Below, in pieces: positions 51,959 to 61,310 of a stretch of 64,000 bases of DNA; within the stretch, counting starts at the first letter, position 1, and each line of letters starts with the position of its first letter. Under the pieces are notes generated by a model. It saw only the letters and a program-made list of their open reading frames with translations. It searched no databases and was not told the origin of the DNA. This stretch comes from Marilutibacter spongiae (GTDB lineage Bacteria; Pseudomonadota; Gammaproteobacteria; Xanthomonadales; Xanthomonadaceae), in contig NZ_JACHTF010000004.1 in NCBI RefSeq assembly GCF_014145325.1, positions 149,735 through 213,734 of the forward strand. The letters are read 5' to 3'. The position numbers were made by a program, and so were the translations under genes.

Positions 51959-54484
51959 TCAGCGCGCCCGCGGCTTCGCGCGGTGGGTGGCCGCTGCGGT
52001 CCAGGGGTCGTCGGGCCACGGATGCTTCGGATACCGCCCCTTCATCTCCTTGCGGACCTCGGGATAAGTGCGGTCCCAGAAGCCGCGCAGGTCGCGGGTG
52101 ATCTGCAGCGGCTTGCCGCCGGGCGAGAGCAGGTGCAGGGTCAGTGCCACCCGGCCATCGCCGATGCGCGGGGTATCGGCCAGACCGAACAGCTCCTGCA
52201 GCTTCACCGCGAGGACGGGCTCGATGGGGGCGTCGATCGCGTCGTCCCAGCCGTAGGCGATGGGACGCTCCAGGCCCGAAGGCACCACGATGCGCGTAGG
52301 CGCCAGCGCGTCGATGCGTTGCCGGGCGGGCCAGTCCGCCCGCGCGCGGACGGCCTCGGCGAAGGCCGCCTCGTCGATCGCATCCAGCCGGGCCCGCCCG
52401 GCCAGCACCGGGCGCAGCCAGTCGTCCAGGGTGCCCAGCAGGGCCTCGTCGGACAGGTCGGGCAGGCCCTCGGCGAGTTCGGGCAACCAGGCGCGCAGGC
52501 AACGCACGCGGTCGCGCCACTGCCGCAGCGGCTCGCGCCACGGCAGCGCCGACAGACCCAGCTGGCGCACCGCGTCGACCAGGGCATCGGCGTAGCGCGC
52601 GGGGTCGGGCCGGGCCAGCGGCCGGCTGTCGATGACGATGCGGTCGAACCGGGTTTCGCGGACCGCGACGATGCCCCGCTTCTCGAGGTCCCAGGCGACG
52701 CGGTCGCGGGTGGCGAAGCGCCCGGGGAAGTCGCGTCGCAGGCGCGCCTCGTCCAGCGGCGCCGCGCGCATGATGCGTGCTTCGCGGGCGTCGTCACGCA
52801 GTTCGCTGGCGACCAGCCAGGGTTCACCGTACGACGCACTGTCGTCGAACAGGCGCGCGATGCGGCCGTTGGCCAGGGCGTAGCGCAGGGGGTCGGTCGG
52901 ATGCTGGCGCGCTATCCGGTCCGGGAACGCATGCAGGAGCAGGTCGCCCAGTGCGTGCGCCGGCGCCTGTGTCGGCGGCACGGCGTCGACGCGGATGCGG
53001 CGACGCCACTGTCGCGAGGCCTGGTCGATCGCCGCGAGCGCGGCCCGCGAAGCCTCCGCGGGCACACGGCCTTGCCGGAACGCGGCGAGGGCCTGCCAGC
53101 GATCGGCCAGGGCGTCGCTGGGCGGGGCGCCGCGGGCGCCGCGGGCGCCGCGCAGCGGATCGCGGGCCTCGATCAGGGCGGCCAGGTCGCAGGCCAGCGC
53201 GCGCTCGACGGGAGCGTCCGGGGCCAGCAGCATGGCCGCCAGGCGCGGGTGCGTGCCCAGTTGCAGCATGCGCCGTCCCAGCGGCGTGATCGCCTCGTCG
53301 TCCAGCGCGCCCAGCCGTTGCAGCAACTCGCGTGCCGCCGCCAGTGCGCCCGGCGGCGGCGGATCGACGAAACGCAGGTCGGTCGTCCCCCATGCCGCCA
53401 GTTCGAGCGCCAGGCCGGCCAGTTCGATCTGGCCGATCTCGGCGCGGCGCTGGGCCTCCAGCCGCTGCGACTGCGGCCACAGGCGATAGGCCCAGCCTTC
53501 GGCGACACGGCCCGCGCGGCCGGCACGCTGGTCGGCCGAGGCCTGGGTGATGGGCACCGAGGCCAGGCGCGCGAACCCGCTGTTGGGATCGTACCGGGGC
53601 TCGCGCGCGAGTCCGCTGTCGACCACTACGCGCACCCCGGGCAGGGTCACGCTGGATTCGGCGACGTTGGTCGAGAGCACGACGCGGCGACGGCCGTCGC
53701 TGGATGGCTGCAGCACGCGCGCCTGCTGCTCCACCGGCAGGTCGCCATGCAGGGTGAGTACATCGACGTCGCGCAGGGCGGCGAGCGCCGATTCGGCGCG
53801 CGCGATCTCGCGGCGGCCAGGCAGGAACACCAGCACGTCGCCCGGATGCGTGGCGAGCGCATGCTCGACGGTACGCCTCACGTGGTGCTCGAGCGCCTCC
53901 TCGCGACGCGGCGGCGGGTGCTCGATCGTCACCGCATGGCCGCGCCCCTCGCTCGCCAGCCGCGGCGCATCCAGGTGCCGGGCGAGCCGCTCGCCGTCCA
54001 GGGTCGCCGACATCACCACGATGCGCAGGTCCTCGCGCAGGCCGGCCTGCACGTCGAGCGCGAGCGCCAGGCCGAGGTCGGCGGCGAGGTGGCGCTCGTG
54101 GAACTCGTCGAACACGAGCGCGCCGACGCCCGCGAGTTCGGGGTCGTCCTGCAGCATGCGCGTCAGGATGCCCTCGGTCACCACCTCGATGCGCGTCGCC
54201 GCCGACACCTTGTTCTCGAAACGGATGCGGTAGCCGATCGTCCCGCCCACCGCGTCGCCGCGCTCGGCGGCCATGAACATCGCCGCCGCCCGCGCGGCGA
54301 CGCGGCGTGGTTCCAGCATCACGATCCGCCGCCCTTTCAGCCAGGGCGCATCGAGCAGCGCGGGCGGCACGCGGGTGGTCTTGCCGGCGCCGGGCGGCGC
54401 TTCCAGCACGAGGCGGGGATGGGCGGCGAGGCTCTCGCGGATGCGCGGCAGCAGGGGATCGATCGGGAAGCCGGGGGGACTCAT
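51959..54484 (-). CDS. hrpB: ATP-dependent RNA helicase HrpB
   Basis: This 841-residue DEAH-family helicase has Walker A APPGAGKTTR (about 29-38), the DEFH variant of DEAH, SATLDGERL, the QRAGRAGR motif VI, and the HrpB-specific C-terminal region. In E. coli it is a helicase-like protein of unclear role; it is widespread in Gammaproteobacteria. The ATG at 54484 is divergent from tatD across a 92-bp gap. Confidence 0.95.
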   Translation of the reverse strand: MSPPGFPIDPLLPRIRESLAAHPRLVLEAPPGAGKTTRVPPALLDAPWLKGRRIVMLEPRRVAARAAAMFMAAERGDAVGGTIGYRIRFENKVSAATRIEVVTEGILTRMLQDDPELAGVGALVFDEFHERHLAADLGLALALDVQAGLREDLRIVVMSATLDGERLARHLDAPRLASEGRGHAVTIEHPPPRREEALEHHVRRTVEHALATHPGDVLVFLPGRREIARAESALAALRDVDVLTLHGDLPVEQQARVLQPSSDGRRRVVLSTNVAESSVTLPGVRVVVDSGLAREPRYDPNSGFARLASVPITQASADQRAGRAGRVAEGWAYRLWPQSQRLEAQRRAEIGQIELAGLALELAAWGTTDLRFVDPPPPGALAAARELLQRLGALDDEAITPLGRRMLQLGTHPRLAAMLLAPDAPVERALACDLAALIEARDPLRGARGARGAPPSDALADRWQALAAFRQGRVPAEASRAALAAIDQASRQWRRRIRVDAVPPTQAPAHALGDLLLHAFPDRIARQHPTDPLRYALANGRIARLFDDSASYGEPWLVASELRDDAREARIMRAAPLDEARLRRDFPGRFATRDRVAWDLEKRGIVAVRETRFDRIVIDSRPLARPDPARYADALVDAVRQLGLSALPWREPLRQWRDRVRCLRAWLPELAEGLPDLSDEALLGTLDDWLRPVLAGRARLDAIDEAAFAEAVRARADWPARQRIDALAPTRIVVPSGLERPIAYGWDDAIDAPIEPVLAVKLQELFGLADTPRIGDGRVALTLHLLSPGGKPLQITRDLRGFWDRTYPEVRKEMKGRYPKHPWPDDPWTAAATHRAKPRAR

Positions 54485-54576
54485 GCCGACATTGTATGAG
54501 CAGCCCCGGGCGCGGCCGGCGCCGCCGCGGGCCCCGAACTCCTACAATGCCCTGCCCTCCTTCTTGCCTCCCGTCC

Positions 54577-55374
54577 ATGCAACTGATCGACATCGGCGCC
54601 AACCTGACCCACGACTCCTTCGACCACGATCGCGACGCGGTGCTGCAGCGCGGGCGCGAGGCCGGCGTCGTGCAGATGGTCGTCACCGGTGCCAGCCGTG
54701 CGCATTCGCCGCAGGCCCTGGCGCTCGCCCGGGCCCATCCGGGCGAACTGTTCGCCACCGCCGGCGTTCACCCGCACCACGCCAGCGAGTACACCGCCGA
54801 GTGCGATGCGGAGATGCGCGCGCTGCTGGCCCACGAGGAAGTCGTCGCGGTCGGCGAGTGCGGCCTGGATTATTTCCGCGACTTCTCGCCGCGGCCGGCG
54901 CAGCGGCGCGCGTTCGGGATGCAACTGCACAATGCGGTCGACACCGGCAAGCCGCTGTTCCTGCACCAGCGCGATGCGCACGGCGACTTCGTCGCGATGA
55001 TGCGCGAGTTCGAAGGCAAGCTCGGTCCCGCCGTGGTGCACTGTTTCACCGGTACCCGCGAGGAGCTGTTCGCCTACCTCGACCGCGACTGGCACATCGG
55101 CATCACCGGCTGGCTGTGCGACGAGCGCCGCGGCCAGCACCTGCGCGAGCTGGTGAAGTCGATTCCCGCCAATCGCCTGATGATCGAGACCGACGCGCCC
55201 TATCTGTTGCCGCGGACGGTCAAGCCCAGTCCCTCGCACCGCCGCAACGAGCCGATGTACCTGGCGCACATCGTCGAGGAACTGGCACGCGATCGCGGCG
55301 AGGACGTCGCCGTCACCGCCGCCAACGCCACCGCGACCACGCGCGCGTTCTTCGGGCTGCCCGCGGCCGGCTGA
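54577..55374 (+). CDS. tatD: TatD-family metal-dependent hydrolase
   Basis: This 265-residue TIM-barrel protein has the metal ligands in DIGANL and HPHH, Glu in GECGLDYF, His in LHQRDAH and CFTG, and Asp in ETDAPYL. TatD proteins are 3'-5' DNases acting in DNA repair or degradation. TACAAT lies at 54543-54548 as a possible -10. The opposite-strand neighbour hrpB shares the promoter gap. Confidence 0.93.
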   Translation: MQLIDIGANLTHDSFDHDRDAVLQRGREAGVVQMVVTGASRAHSPQALALARAHPGELFATAGVHPHHASEYTAECDAEMRALLAHEEVVAVGECGLDYFRDFSPRPAQRRAFGMQLHNAVDTGKPLFLHQRDAHGDFVAMMREFEGKLGPAVVHCFTGTREELFAYLDRDWHIGITGWLCDERRGQHLRELVKSIPANRLMIETDAPYLLPRTVKPSPSHRRNEPMYLAHIVEELARDRGEDVAVTAANATATTRAFFGLPAAG

Positions 55375-55470
55375 GCGGCAAGGCGCGACGCCCTCCCGCG
55401 CCGGAACCCCGTGCCCCCCTCGTGGCAGCGCGCGTGGCCGACTGGCCTTCCGCGGTTGCGCGGGATGGCG

Positions 55471-56526
55471 TCAGCGCTTGACCAGCTCGACGCGCCGGTT
55501 CTGCGCGCGCCCGTCTTCGCTGCCATTGTCGGCGACGGGGCGGGTCTGGCCGAAACCCTCGGCCTGCAGGCGGTCGCGGCTGATGCCCGCGTCGACCAGG
55601 GCCTGGACGACCGCATTCGCGCGGGCGTCGGACAGGGCCATGTTGTGATCGGCGCCGCCGGTGTCGTCGGTATGGCCTTCGATCGACAGGGCAAGCGCAG
55701 GATCGTCCTGCAACAGGGCGATGACCTGATCCAGCTGCGGCCGCGACTCGGGCAGGATGTCGGCCTTGTCGGTGGCGAAGTTGACCTGCAGCGCGACCCG
55801 GCCGTCGGCGTCGAGCGCCTGCTTCATCGCGTCGACCTCGATCAGGCTGGCGGTGGCCTGGAAAGGCTGGGACTCGACGATGATCCAACCGGCGCTCGCG
55901 GTGTCGCTGCACACGTGCACCCAGATGTTGCGATCGGCGCGGCGCACCAGGTAGGTCTGCACCGGATTGTTGTAGATGTCGCCATGGCCGGCCGAGTAGG
56001 CGACTTCGTAACTGTCGTCGAGCGTGTCCAGCGCCGACTGCGGGATCCGCGAGTCGGTGACCTTGACCCCACCGACGCTGGTGATCAGGTGCTCGATGTT
56101 CTTCTTCAGCTCGAACTGCGAGAAGTTCTTCCCACGCTCGGCACGGATCAGCGACTGGAACGCGCGCCCCTCCACCCACTCGAGCCGGTCGCCGGTCCAG
56201 AACGGCACGCGATCGAGATCCAGGATCGGCTTGGGAGAATTGGGATTCCCATAGCCAGCCGGCAGGTTGAAGTACGGGAACTCGCCCAGCGGCGCGTCCG
56301 ACACCGGCACCGATTCGACGTCGAAGCCGGCCTGGGCGGCGGCAGCGCCACCATCGGCATCGGTGTCGGCGGGTGCCGCGTCGTCGGCGCGCGCGGCCGC
56401 CATGCGGTCCGGGCCGGTGGACGCCTCGGCGTCGTCGGGGCGGTCGGCGCCGCCACAGGCGGTGAGCGCAAGGGTCGCCAGGGCCATCGCGAGAACGGTG
56501 CGCGGCAGGGTCGGGAATCGATTCAT
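55471..56526 (-). CDS. OmpA-family lipoprotein (intact peptidoglycan-binding domain)
   Basis: This 351-residue lipoprotein (lipobox LTAC, Cys24) has a disordered acidic segment (25-70), an N-terminal domain opening SDAPLGEFPYF, and a C-terminal OmpA domain (about 240-350) with GHTDDTGG and LSDARANAVV. Both the Asp and Arg that bind diaminopimelate in OmpA are present, so it should anchor to peptidoglycan. It is the last gene of the exported-protein operon and is paralogous to the gene at 57039. Confidence 0.88.
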   Translation of the reverse strand: MNRFPTLPRTVLAMALATLALTACGGADRPDDAEASTGPDRMAAARADDAAPADTDADGGAAAAQAGFDVESVPVSDAPLGEFPYFNLPAGYGNPNSPKPILDLDRVPFWTGDRLEWVEGRAFQSLIRAERGKNFSQFELKKNIEHLITSVGGVKVTDSRIPQSALDTLDDSYEVAYSAGHGDIYNNPVQTYLVRRADRNIWVHVCSDTASAGWIIVESQPFQATASLIEVDAMKQALDADGRVALQVNFATDKADILPESRPQLDQVIALLQDDPALALSIEGHTDDTGGADHNMALSDARANAVVQALVDAGISRDRLQAEGFGQTRPVADNGSEDGRAQNRRVELVKR

Positions 56527-56570
56527 CGGTCAGGGGCTCCGCGGTATTCGATGGTCGGTCCGGGCCAGGC

Positions 56571-57017
56571 TCAGCCTTGGCCCGCGGTGGCGGCGTTGGA
56601 CATGTCGCTCAACTCGCGGCAGGCCTGCTCCCGCTCCGGGGCGCTGGCCGTGGCCAGTTTCTCGCGGGCCTTCTCGTAGGCGCCCGTGAAGGCGGACTCG
56701 AACGCGGATTCGCTGCCGCCCCGCGACACGAAATGCTGCTTTTGTTGTGCCTTGGCGGCGGCAAGTTCGGCGCCATCGACCTGCTGGCAGGCCTCGGCGG
56801 CCGCCTGCATGGTGCCGCCCAGCTGCACCATCTGCATGACGGTGGCGTCCATGTTCGACGTGCCCGCGTCCGGCAGCGGCGCAGGCGCGCTCGCCGGGGT
56901 CGGCGACGGGGAGGATACGGTGGCGTCGGGGCTTTCGCCCGACTGGCAGGCGGCAAGGGTGGCCAGGAGCAGGATGGGCAGGATCGGGCGACGGGACTTG
57001 ATGGGCATCTTCTTCAT
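56571..57017 (-). CDS. Hypothetical lipoprotein between the two OmpA-like genes
   Basis: This 148-residue lipoprotein (LAAC, Cys24) has a Ser/Pro/Ala linker and then a helical domain with three regions bearing cysteines (EACQQVD, QACREL). No family is recognised. It lies between two OmpA-like paralogues, 21 nt and 44 nt from them, so it is probably co-expressed. Confidence 0.7.
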   Translation of the reverse strand: MKKMPIKSRRPILPILLLATLAACQSGESPDATVSSPSPTPASAPAPLPDAGTSNMDATVMQMVQLGGTMQAAAEACQQVDGAELAAAKAQQKQHFVSRGGSESAFESAFTGAYEKAREKLATASAPEREQACRELSDMSNAATAGQG

Positions 57018-57038
57018 GGGCTGGTAGGGGGAAATGGA

Positions 57039-58148
57039 TCAGGGGGTGCCGGATTCCGGCGGTGCGATGGCGGGCTCGAGGCGGACCAGTTCGATGCCCC
57101 GCGCCGCGGTGGCATCGGTCGACGGCGTCGCGGGTTCGGCGAGGTCGGCGGCATCGGCGGACGCGGGAACGACGGCGGCAGCGTGCGGGTCGGTGTCGCG
57201 CAGGCGCCCGGCTTCGACACCGGCCGCCACGAGTGCCGCCACCACGACCTGCGCGCGGCGCTGCGCCAGGTCCCTTGCGCGGTCGGGGCTGCCGACCAGG
57301 CCCGGATACGCTTGCACCTGGAGCCTGAGGCCCGGGTCCTGCGCCAGCACCGTGGCGATGTGCGCGACCTGCGCTTCGCTGCCGGCAGGCAGCGTCGCAC
57401 TGCCGCTCTGGAACGCGAAGGGCACCCGGACGCGGCCCTCGGACTGCAGGCCCCGCGCGATGGCCTGTGCGCCCACCACTTCGGCGGTCATCGTCGGGGC
57501 GGCGGTCTCGGCGATGACCCATGCCGCACCGATGCCGCCGTAGGTGCAGGCGTGCACCCAGATGTCGCGGTCGGTCCGGTGCACGACGTAGGTCCGCACC
57601 GGTTCGCTGGGCCAGCACAGGCCGTTGGCGTAGTCGCTGGTGAACGCGCGCGTCAGCACCTCCAGGCTCTTGGCGCGCGGGATGACCATGTTGGCGACTT
57701 CCACCCCGCCGGCCGCGGCGATGGTGTCGGCGACCGCCTTTTCCACCTCCAGCGCAGAGAAGGTCTTGCCCTCGTCGACACGAATGTTGGCCTGGTAGAT
57801 GCGGCCCTCGACGCCCACGTACAGGTCGCCGACCCAGAACGGGAACTGTCCGACCGCGGTGGTCGAGGAGAGCCGGTCGGTGGTGTGGTAGCCGGGCGGC
57901 GGCGCGAAGTACGGGAACTCGCCCAATGCCGCGTCCGAAAGCGGGATGCGGTTGATGTCGAAGCCACGGGGCTTGTCGGCGTCCTCGCCGCCCCCGGCTT
58001 CGGCGCTTTCATCGCCGCCGGCCGCGTCCTCCGGATGGGTGGCCGCATCGGCGGTGGGCGCCGCGTCGGCGGTCGGAGACTCGGGGGAAGGGCTGCATGC
58101 AGCCAGTGCGAGGGCGAACAGGGCGGTGGTAAACAGGGGGCGTTTCAT
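57039..58148 (-). CDS. OmpA-like lipoprotein with degenerate peptidoglycan-binding motif
   Basis: This 369-residue lipoprotein (LAAC, Cys18) has the same LGEFPYF-containing N-terminal domain as the 55471 gene and a C-terminal OmpA-like region. In that region the GHTD motif is replaced by AYPG and the LSxxRA motif by LAQRRA. The mDAP-binding Asp is therefore missing, and peptidoglycan binding is doubtful. A 35-residue tail follows. It lies 61 nt behind the 58210 gene. Confidence 0.8.
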   Translation of the reverse strand: MKRPLFTTALFALALAACSPSPESPTADAAPTADAATHPEDAAGGDESAEAGGGEDADKPRGFDINRIPLSDAALGEFPYFAPPPGYHTTDRLSSTTAVGQFPFWVGDLYVGVEGRIYQANIRVDEGKTFSALEVEKAVADTIAAAGGVEVANMVIPRAKSLEVLTRAFTSDYANGLCWPSEPVRTYVVHRTDRDIWVHACTYGGIGAAWVIAETAAPTMTAEVVGAQAIARGLQSEGRVRVPFAFQSGSATLPAGSEAQVAHIATVLAQDPGLRLQVQAYPGLVGSPDRARDLAQRRAQVVVAALVAAGVEAGRLRDTDPHAAAVVPASADAADLAEPATPSTDATAARGIELVRLEPAIAPPESGTP

Positions 58149-58209
58149 GGGGGATCCTGCGGTCTTGCGTGATTCGGCCGGTGCAGCGTCGCATGCGACG
58201 ATGCCGGCG

Positions 58210-58884
58210 TCAGTGCGGTGTGTCGCCGTCGGGCGTCTCGACGGTCTCGGGAAGCTTGAAAAGTACCTCGGGAAGCGGCTCGAAGGACACCGAGGCGGCC
58301 TCCATGGAATGGACGCGGTCCCAGCCGGTGCGGCGTCCGCTGTATCCGAGCACGACGCCATGTTCGGGCTCGACCCACAATTCGCCTTCGCTGGTACCGG
58401 CCGGGCCGCGGCCATCCGCGCCGCGATAGCGCCAACCCTGCACGACGCGTCCCGCCACGTAGCGCGTGCCGGCCTTCTGGCAGCGTGCGCCCATGCCCGC
58501 GCAGGGTTTCGACGGATCCACCGATAGCGGACCGGGCCCGGGCGCGGTGGTCGGGATGGCGATGCCCCGGTCGAGGCTGATCATCCAGCCGGGCCCCGGC
58601 GCGCCCTCGCGCAGCAGCATCGCGCGTTCGCCCTTGGGACCCTTGAAGTCGACGCGCGAGGCATCGCCGCGCGCATACAGGCGGACGGACTGCGGCGCGT
58701 CCTGGCGCAGGCCGCCGAAAGGACTGTCCCCCACGAGCGTGGCGCTGATCGAAACGCTCGGCGGCGGCGCAGCCTCCGCTTCGGGCGCCTGTGCCTGTGC
58801 CGGCGAGGTCGCGCACGCGAGCGCGATGCCCAGTGGCGCGAGGCGCGCGAACGCCCTCGCAGGTAGCGGAGACGGATGGATCAT
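58210..58884 (-). CDS. Hypothetical exported protein
   Basis: This 224-residue protein has a signal peptide ending PAQAQ and a beta-rich body with two cysteines (KPCAGMGARCQ). I recognise no family. Its start overlaps the stop of the 58881 gene by 4 nt, so it belongs to the operon. Confidence 0.7.
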   Translation of the reverse strand: MIHPSPLPARAFARLAPLGIALACATSPAQAQAPEAEAAPPPSVSISATLVGDSPFGGLRQDAPQSVRLYARGDASRVDFKGPKGERAMLLREGAPGPGWMISLDRGIAIPTTAPGPGPLSVDPSKPCAGMGARCQKAGTRYVAGRVVQGWRYRGADGRGPAGTSEGELWVEPEHGVVLGYSGRRTGWDRVHSMEAASVSFEPLPEVLFKLPETVETPDGDTPH

Positions 58885-59642
58885 TGCCGGAACACCTCCA
58901 GTGAAGTGTCACTGTCGGTGGCAGTGGGCAGCTCGAGCGCGCAGCTATCGAGAGTCCCGGGACACTCCAGCGAATAGGCCGTGATCGGCAGGTCGAGGGA
59001 GCGGGCGAATTCGCATGCGGCCTGCATGTCCCCGGCGCCGCAATCGACGTTGAAGCCGAGCATGGACGCGCGCGCCCACGCGCGCACCTGCGGCAGGTAG
59101 CGCTCGAGCATCGCGGGTTCCTTCACGAACAGTCGGATCGCCGGTTCGCTGCCCCACCCTTTCTGCTTGTCCAGCAGGGTCTGGTAGGCCTGCGCATCGG
59201 CTATCGGGGCCTGCGTGCCGCGCCCCGCAAGTACCGGCAGGTCGTCGACGGCCCCCACCAGGGCGAGATTGCCGCCAGGCTCGCGTATGGCGATCGACTT
59301 GACGAAGGCCTGGCCCTCCTGCCATCCCCAGTAGACGAGCGTGCCGTCCCCGAGCTTCGCCTGGCGCGGAGGATCCTGCTCGAAGCCGGCGACGATCCGG
59401 TCGCCGACCGCGGGCGCGGGCGCACCGTCCAGTGCCCCGACCGGCATCACGGCGGCGCCGGTAAAGGCCCGCAACTCATCGATGAAGGCCTTGAACGCAT
59501 CCGCCGACGGGGGCGGCATGTCGGTCGTCGCGCTCGGCGCCGCCATCGCGGCATCGCCGCCGCCGGCATCCGCCTTCTGGTCGCAGGAGGCCGCCAGGAG
59601 CAGGCTGGCCGCCAGCAGGCAGGTTCCCAATCGAGACACCAT
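58881..59642 (-). CDS. Hypothetical lipoprotein
   Basis: This 253-residue lipoprotein (LAASC, Cys20) has a linker rich in Ala and Gly and a mixed alpha/beta domain containing an LVYWGWQEG segment and three C-terminal cysteines (DCGAG, AACEF, LECPG). No family is recognised. It lies 71 nt behind the pesticin-like gene, the widest gap in the operon. Confidence 0.7.
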   Translation of the reverse strand: MVSRLGTCLLAASLLLAASCDQKADAGGGDAAMAAPSATTDMPPPSADAFKAFIDELRAFTGAAVMPVGALDGAPAPAVGDRIVAGFEQDPPRQAKLGDGTLVYWGWQEGQAFVKSIAIREPGGNLALVGAVDDLPVLAGRGTQAPIADAQAYQTLLDKQKGWGSEPAIRLFVKEPAMLERYLPQVRAWARASMLGFNVDCGAGDMQAACEFARSLDLPITAYSLECPGTLDSCALELPTATDSDTSLEVFRQ

Positions 59643-59713
59643 GGATCGTTCCTCCGTCTTTTGCTCCACCGGGCCGCGCGCCGGTACCGTCACCGTGACA
59701 GCTTGAGGCATCG

Positions 59714-60628
59714 TCAGCCAGGACATGGGTCACCCGTTCCGGGTATGCGGTAGTTGTTGATCGCGTCCATCAACAGGTTGCCCTCGCGCCTGCGCCGGCT
59801 CTTGTAGGGGTCCGGTCCGCTGTTCAACCATTCGGCCAGTTGCAGCCATTCGCCGTTGTACACGTGGTTCCAGAAGGTCCTGCGGATATTGCCCTTGGAG
59901 TCGGACAGGCCGTACTGGTACGCGAAATCCATGATCACCGTCTGCGCAGCCGAAGGCAGCTGCCTGAACGTCATCCCGAGCTTGTTGTTGGCGTCGAACT
60001 TGTTCGCGATCTGGTTGAGGAAGTGGTACTTGAAGGCTTCGGCGAGCAGTTCGGCCTCGGCTTGGGTAACGGTCAGCGGATTGTTCGCCAGCTCGGTCGC
60101 CGCGGCCTCCTTCTGCAGGCCGAAGTAGGGGTCGAGCTTGCTCATCAGCGCGTCGACGTCGACGTTGCCGGCGTTGCCTTCGTCGGCGATGTAGTTGTTC
60201 AGGATGTTGCGGGTGCCGCTGGCGCTCTGTTGGCCCAGGTCGATGCCCGTGCTGATGGTGACGCCACTGACCCCGAGGATCTCGCCGTTCCGGCGCGGAA
60301 TGTAGCCGTTGAGCACAAGGGCCCCTTCGCTGGCCTCGAGGAACTCCTCGTCCAGGCGCCAGGCTTCGGTACAGGCCTGGGGACCGGCGTCCTCGAAGGT
60401 ACAGCCCTGGGACTCGGCCCAGGCATCCTTGGCGTCCTGGTTGAGGAAGCACATGCCCGGATCCGGGCACGGGGGCAGCAGTCCCGACTGCGCCTGCGCG
60501 AGCGATGCCGCGAACAGCACCAGCAGCATGCCGGCGACCTTCGCCCAGGACGCACCGCCCCGCCCGGCTGGTTGTTGGCTGCGTCCGTGCCGCCCGCGGG
60601 CGGCAAACCCTTCCGATTCCCTTGCCAT
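59714..60628 (-). CDS. Pesticin-like exported muramidase (lysozyme fold)
   Basis: This 304-residue protein has an N-terminal basic stretch, a signal-like helix (about 33-46), and a pesticin-like lysozyme domain. Glu101 (ASEGALV), Thr124 (SGVTIST) and Asp130 (GIDLG) have the 23- and 6-residue spacings I recall for pesticin Glu178, Thr201 and Asp207. It should cut glycan strands of peptidoglycan in the periplasm or outside. It lacks pesticin's receptor-binding part. It follows the thioredoxin-like gene by 2 nt. Confidence 0.8.
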   Translation of the reverse strand: MARESEGFAARGRHGRSQQPAGRGGASWAKVAGMLLVLFAASLAQAQSGLLPPCPDPGMCFLNQDAKDAWAESQGCTFEDAGPQACTEAWRLDEEFLEASEGALVLNGYIPRRNGEILGVSGVTISTGIDLGQQSASGTRNILNNYIADEGNAGNVDVDALMSKLDPYFGLQKEAAATELANNPLTVTQAEAELLAEAFKYHFLNQIANKFDANNKLGMTFRQLPSAAQTVIMDFAYQYGLSDSKGNIRRTFWNHVYNGEWLQLAEWLNSGPDPYKSRRRREGNLLMDAINNYRIPGTGDPCPG

Positions 60629-60630
60629 CT

Positions 60631-61305
60631 TCAATCTCCTGTCGGCGACGCGGGGCGCCATTCCTCGTAGGTGCGAAGGGACGGCGCCGCCTGGGCGAGC
60701 GCCGCGTCCACGAACTCCGGGGTCGAGCCCATGGCCTTGACCACGCGACCATCGGCGCGGCGAACCACGACCATCGGGGTGAATCCGCCCCACTGGGTCC
60801 ACAACGTCCGGATCGCGGCGTAGTCGGCCGGAAGCCGCGCGGAGGGAGCGGCCGCCGGCAGGCCGCCATGGCGCGCCCGGGCGTCGTAGTTCTGGTAGTT
60901 GGTCTTCAGCTCCGCGGCCGGATCGCGTGCCGCGAGGATACGGTTCGCCAACGCGGCGGAGTCGGGCTTGAAATACGCCACCGGCAACCACTTCACCGGC
61001 AGCGAGGGGTACTGGGCGCGCAGGTGCTGGTCGAGCCGGGCGCAGTACGGGCAATTAGCATCGCAGATCACCGCCACGTTCGCCTTCAGGCCCGGCGCGC
61101 CCGTCATGCGCACGCCAGGCAACGCGGCCAGGGTCGCCCAGGCATCGGCGGGGACATCGCGCGTGCGCGCCACTTGGCTTGCGGCCGGGAGCGCGGCGCC
61201 CGCCAGCACGCAGGCCGCCGCGAAGCGGACGATGCGCGTCAGCGGCGAGACCCGGCGCGGGGCGCGTACGACGCGGGTGGAGGGGGCCGCGCTTGTGCGA
61301 TGCAT
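60631..61305 (-). CDS. Exported thioredoxin-fold protein (CPYC)
   Basis: This 224-residue protein has a signal anchor (about 25-43) and a DsbC/DsbG-like thioredoxin domain with Cys85-Pro-Tyr-Cys88 and a cis-Pro loop (GGFTPMVV). It is paralogous to the 63221 gene (shared PVAYF and WGGxTPM segments). It probably oxidises or isomerises disulfides in neighbouring cysteine-rich products. The start is at 61305, 5 nt behind the FG-GAP gene. Confidence 0.8.
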   Translation of the reverse strand: MHRTSAAPSTRVVRAPRRVSPLTRIVRFAAACVLAGAALPAASQVARTRDVPADAWATLAALPGVRMTGAPGLKANVAVICDANCPYCARLDQHLRAQYPSLPVKWLPVAYFKPDSAALANRILAARDPAAELKTNYQNYDARARHGGLPAAAPSARLPADYAAIRTLWTQWGGFTPMVVVRRADGRVVKAMGSTPEFVDAALAQAAPSLRTYEEWRPASPTGD

Positions 61306-61310
61306 GGGCT

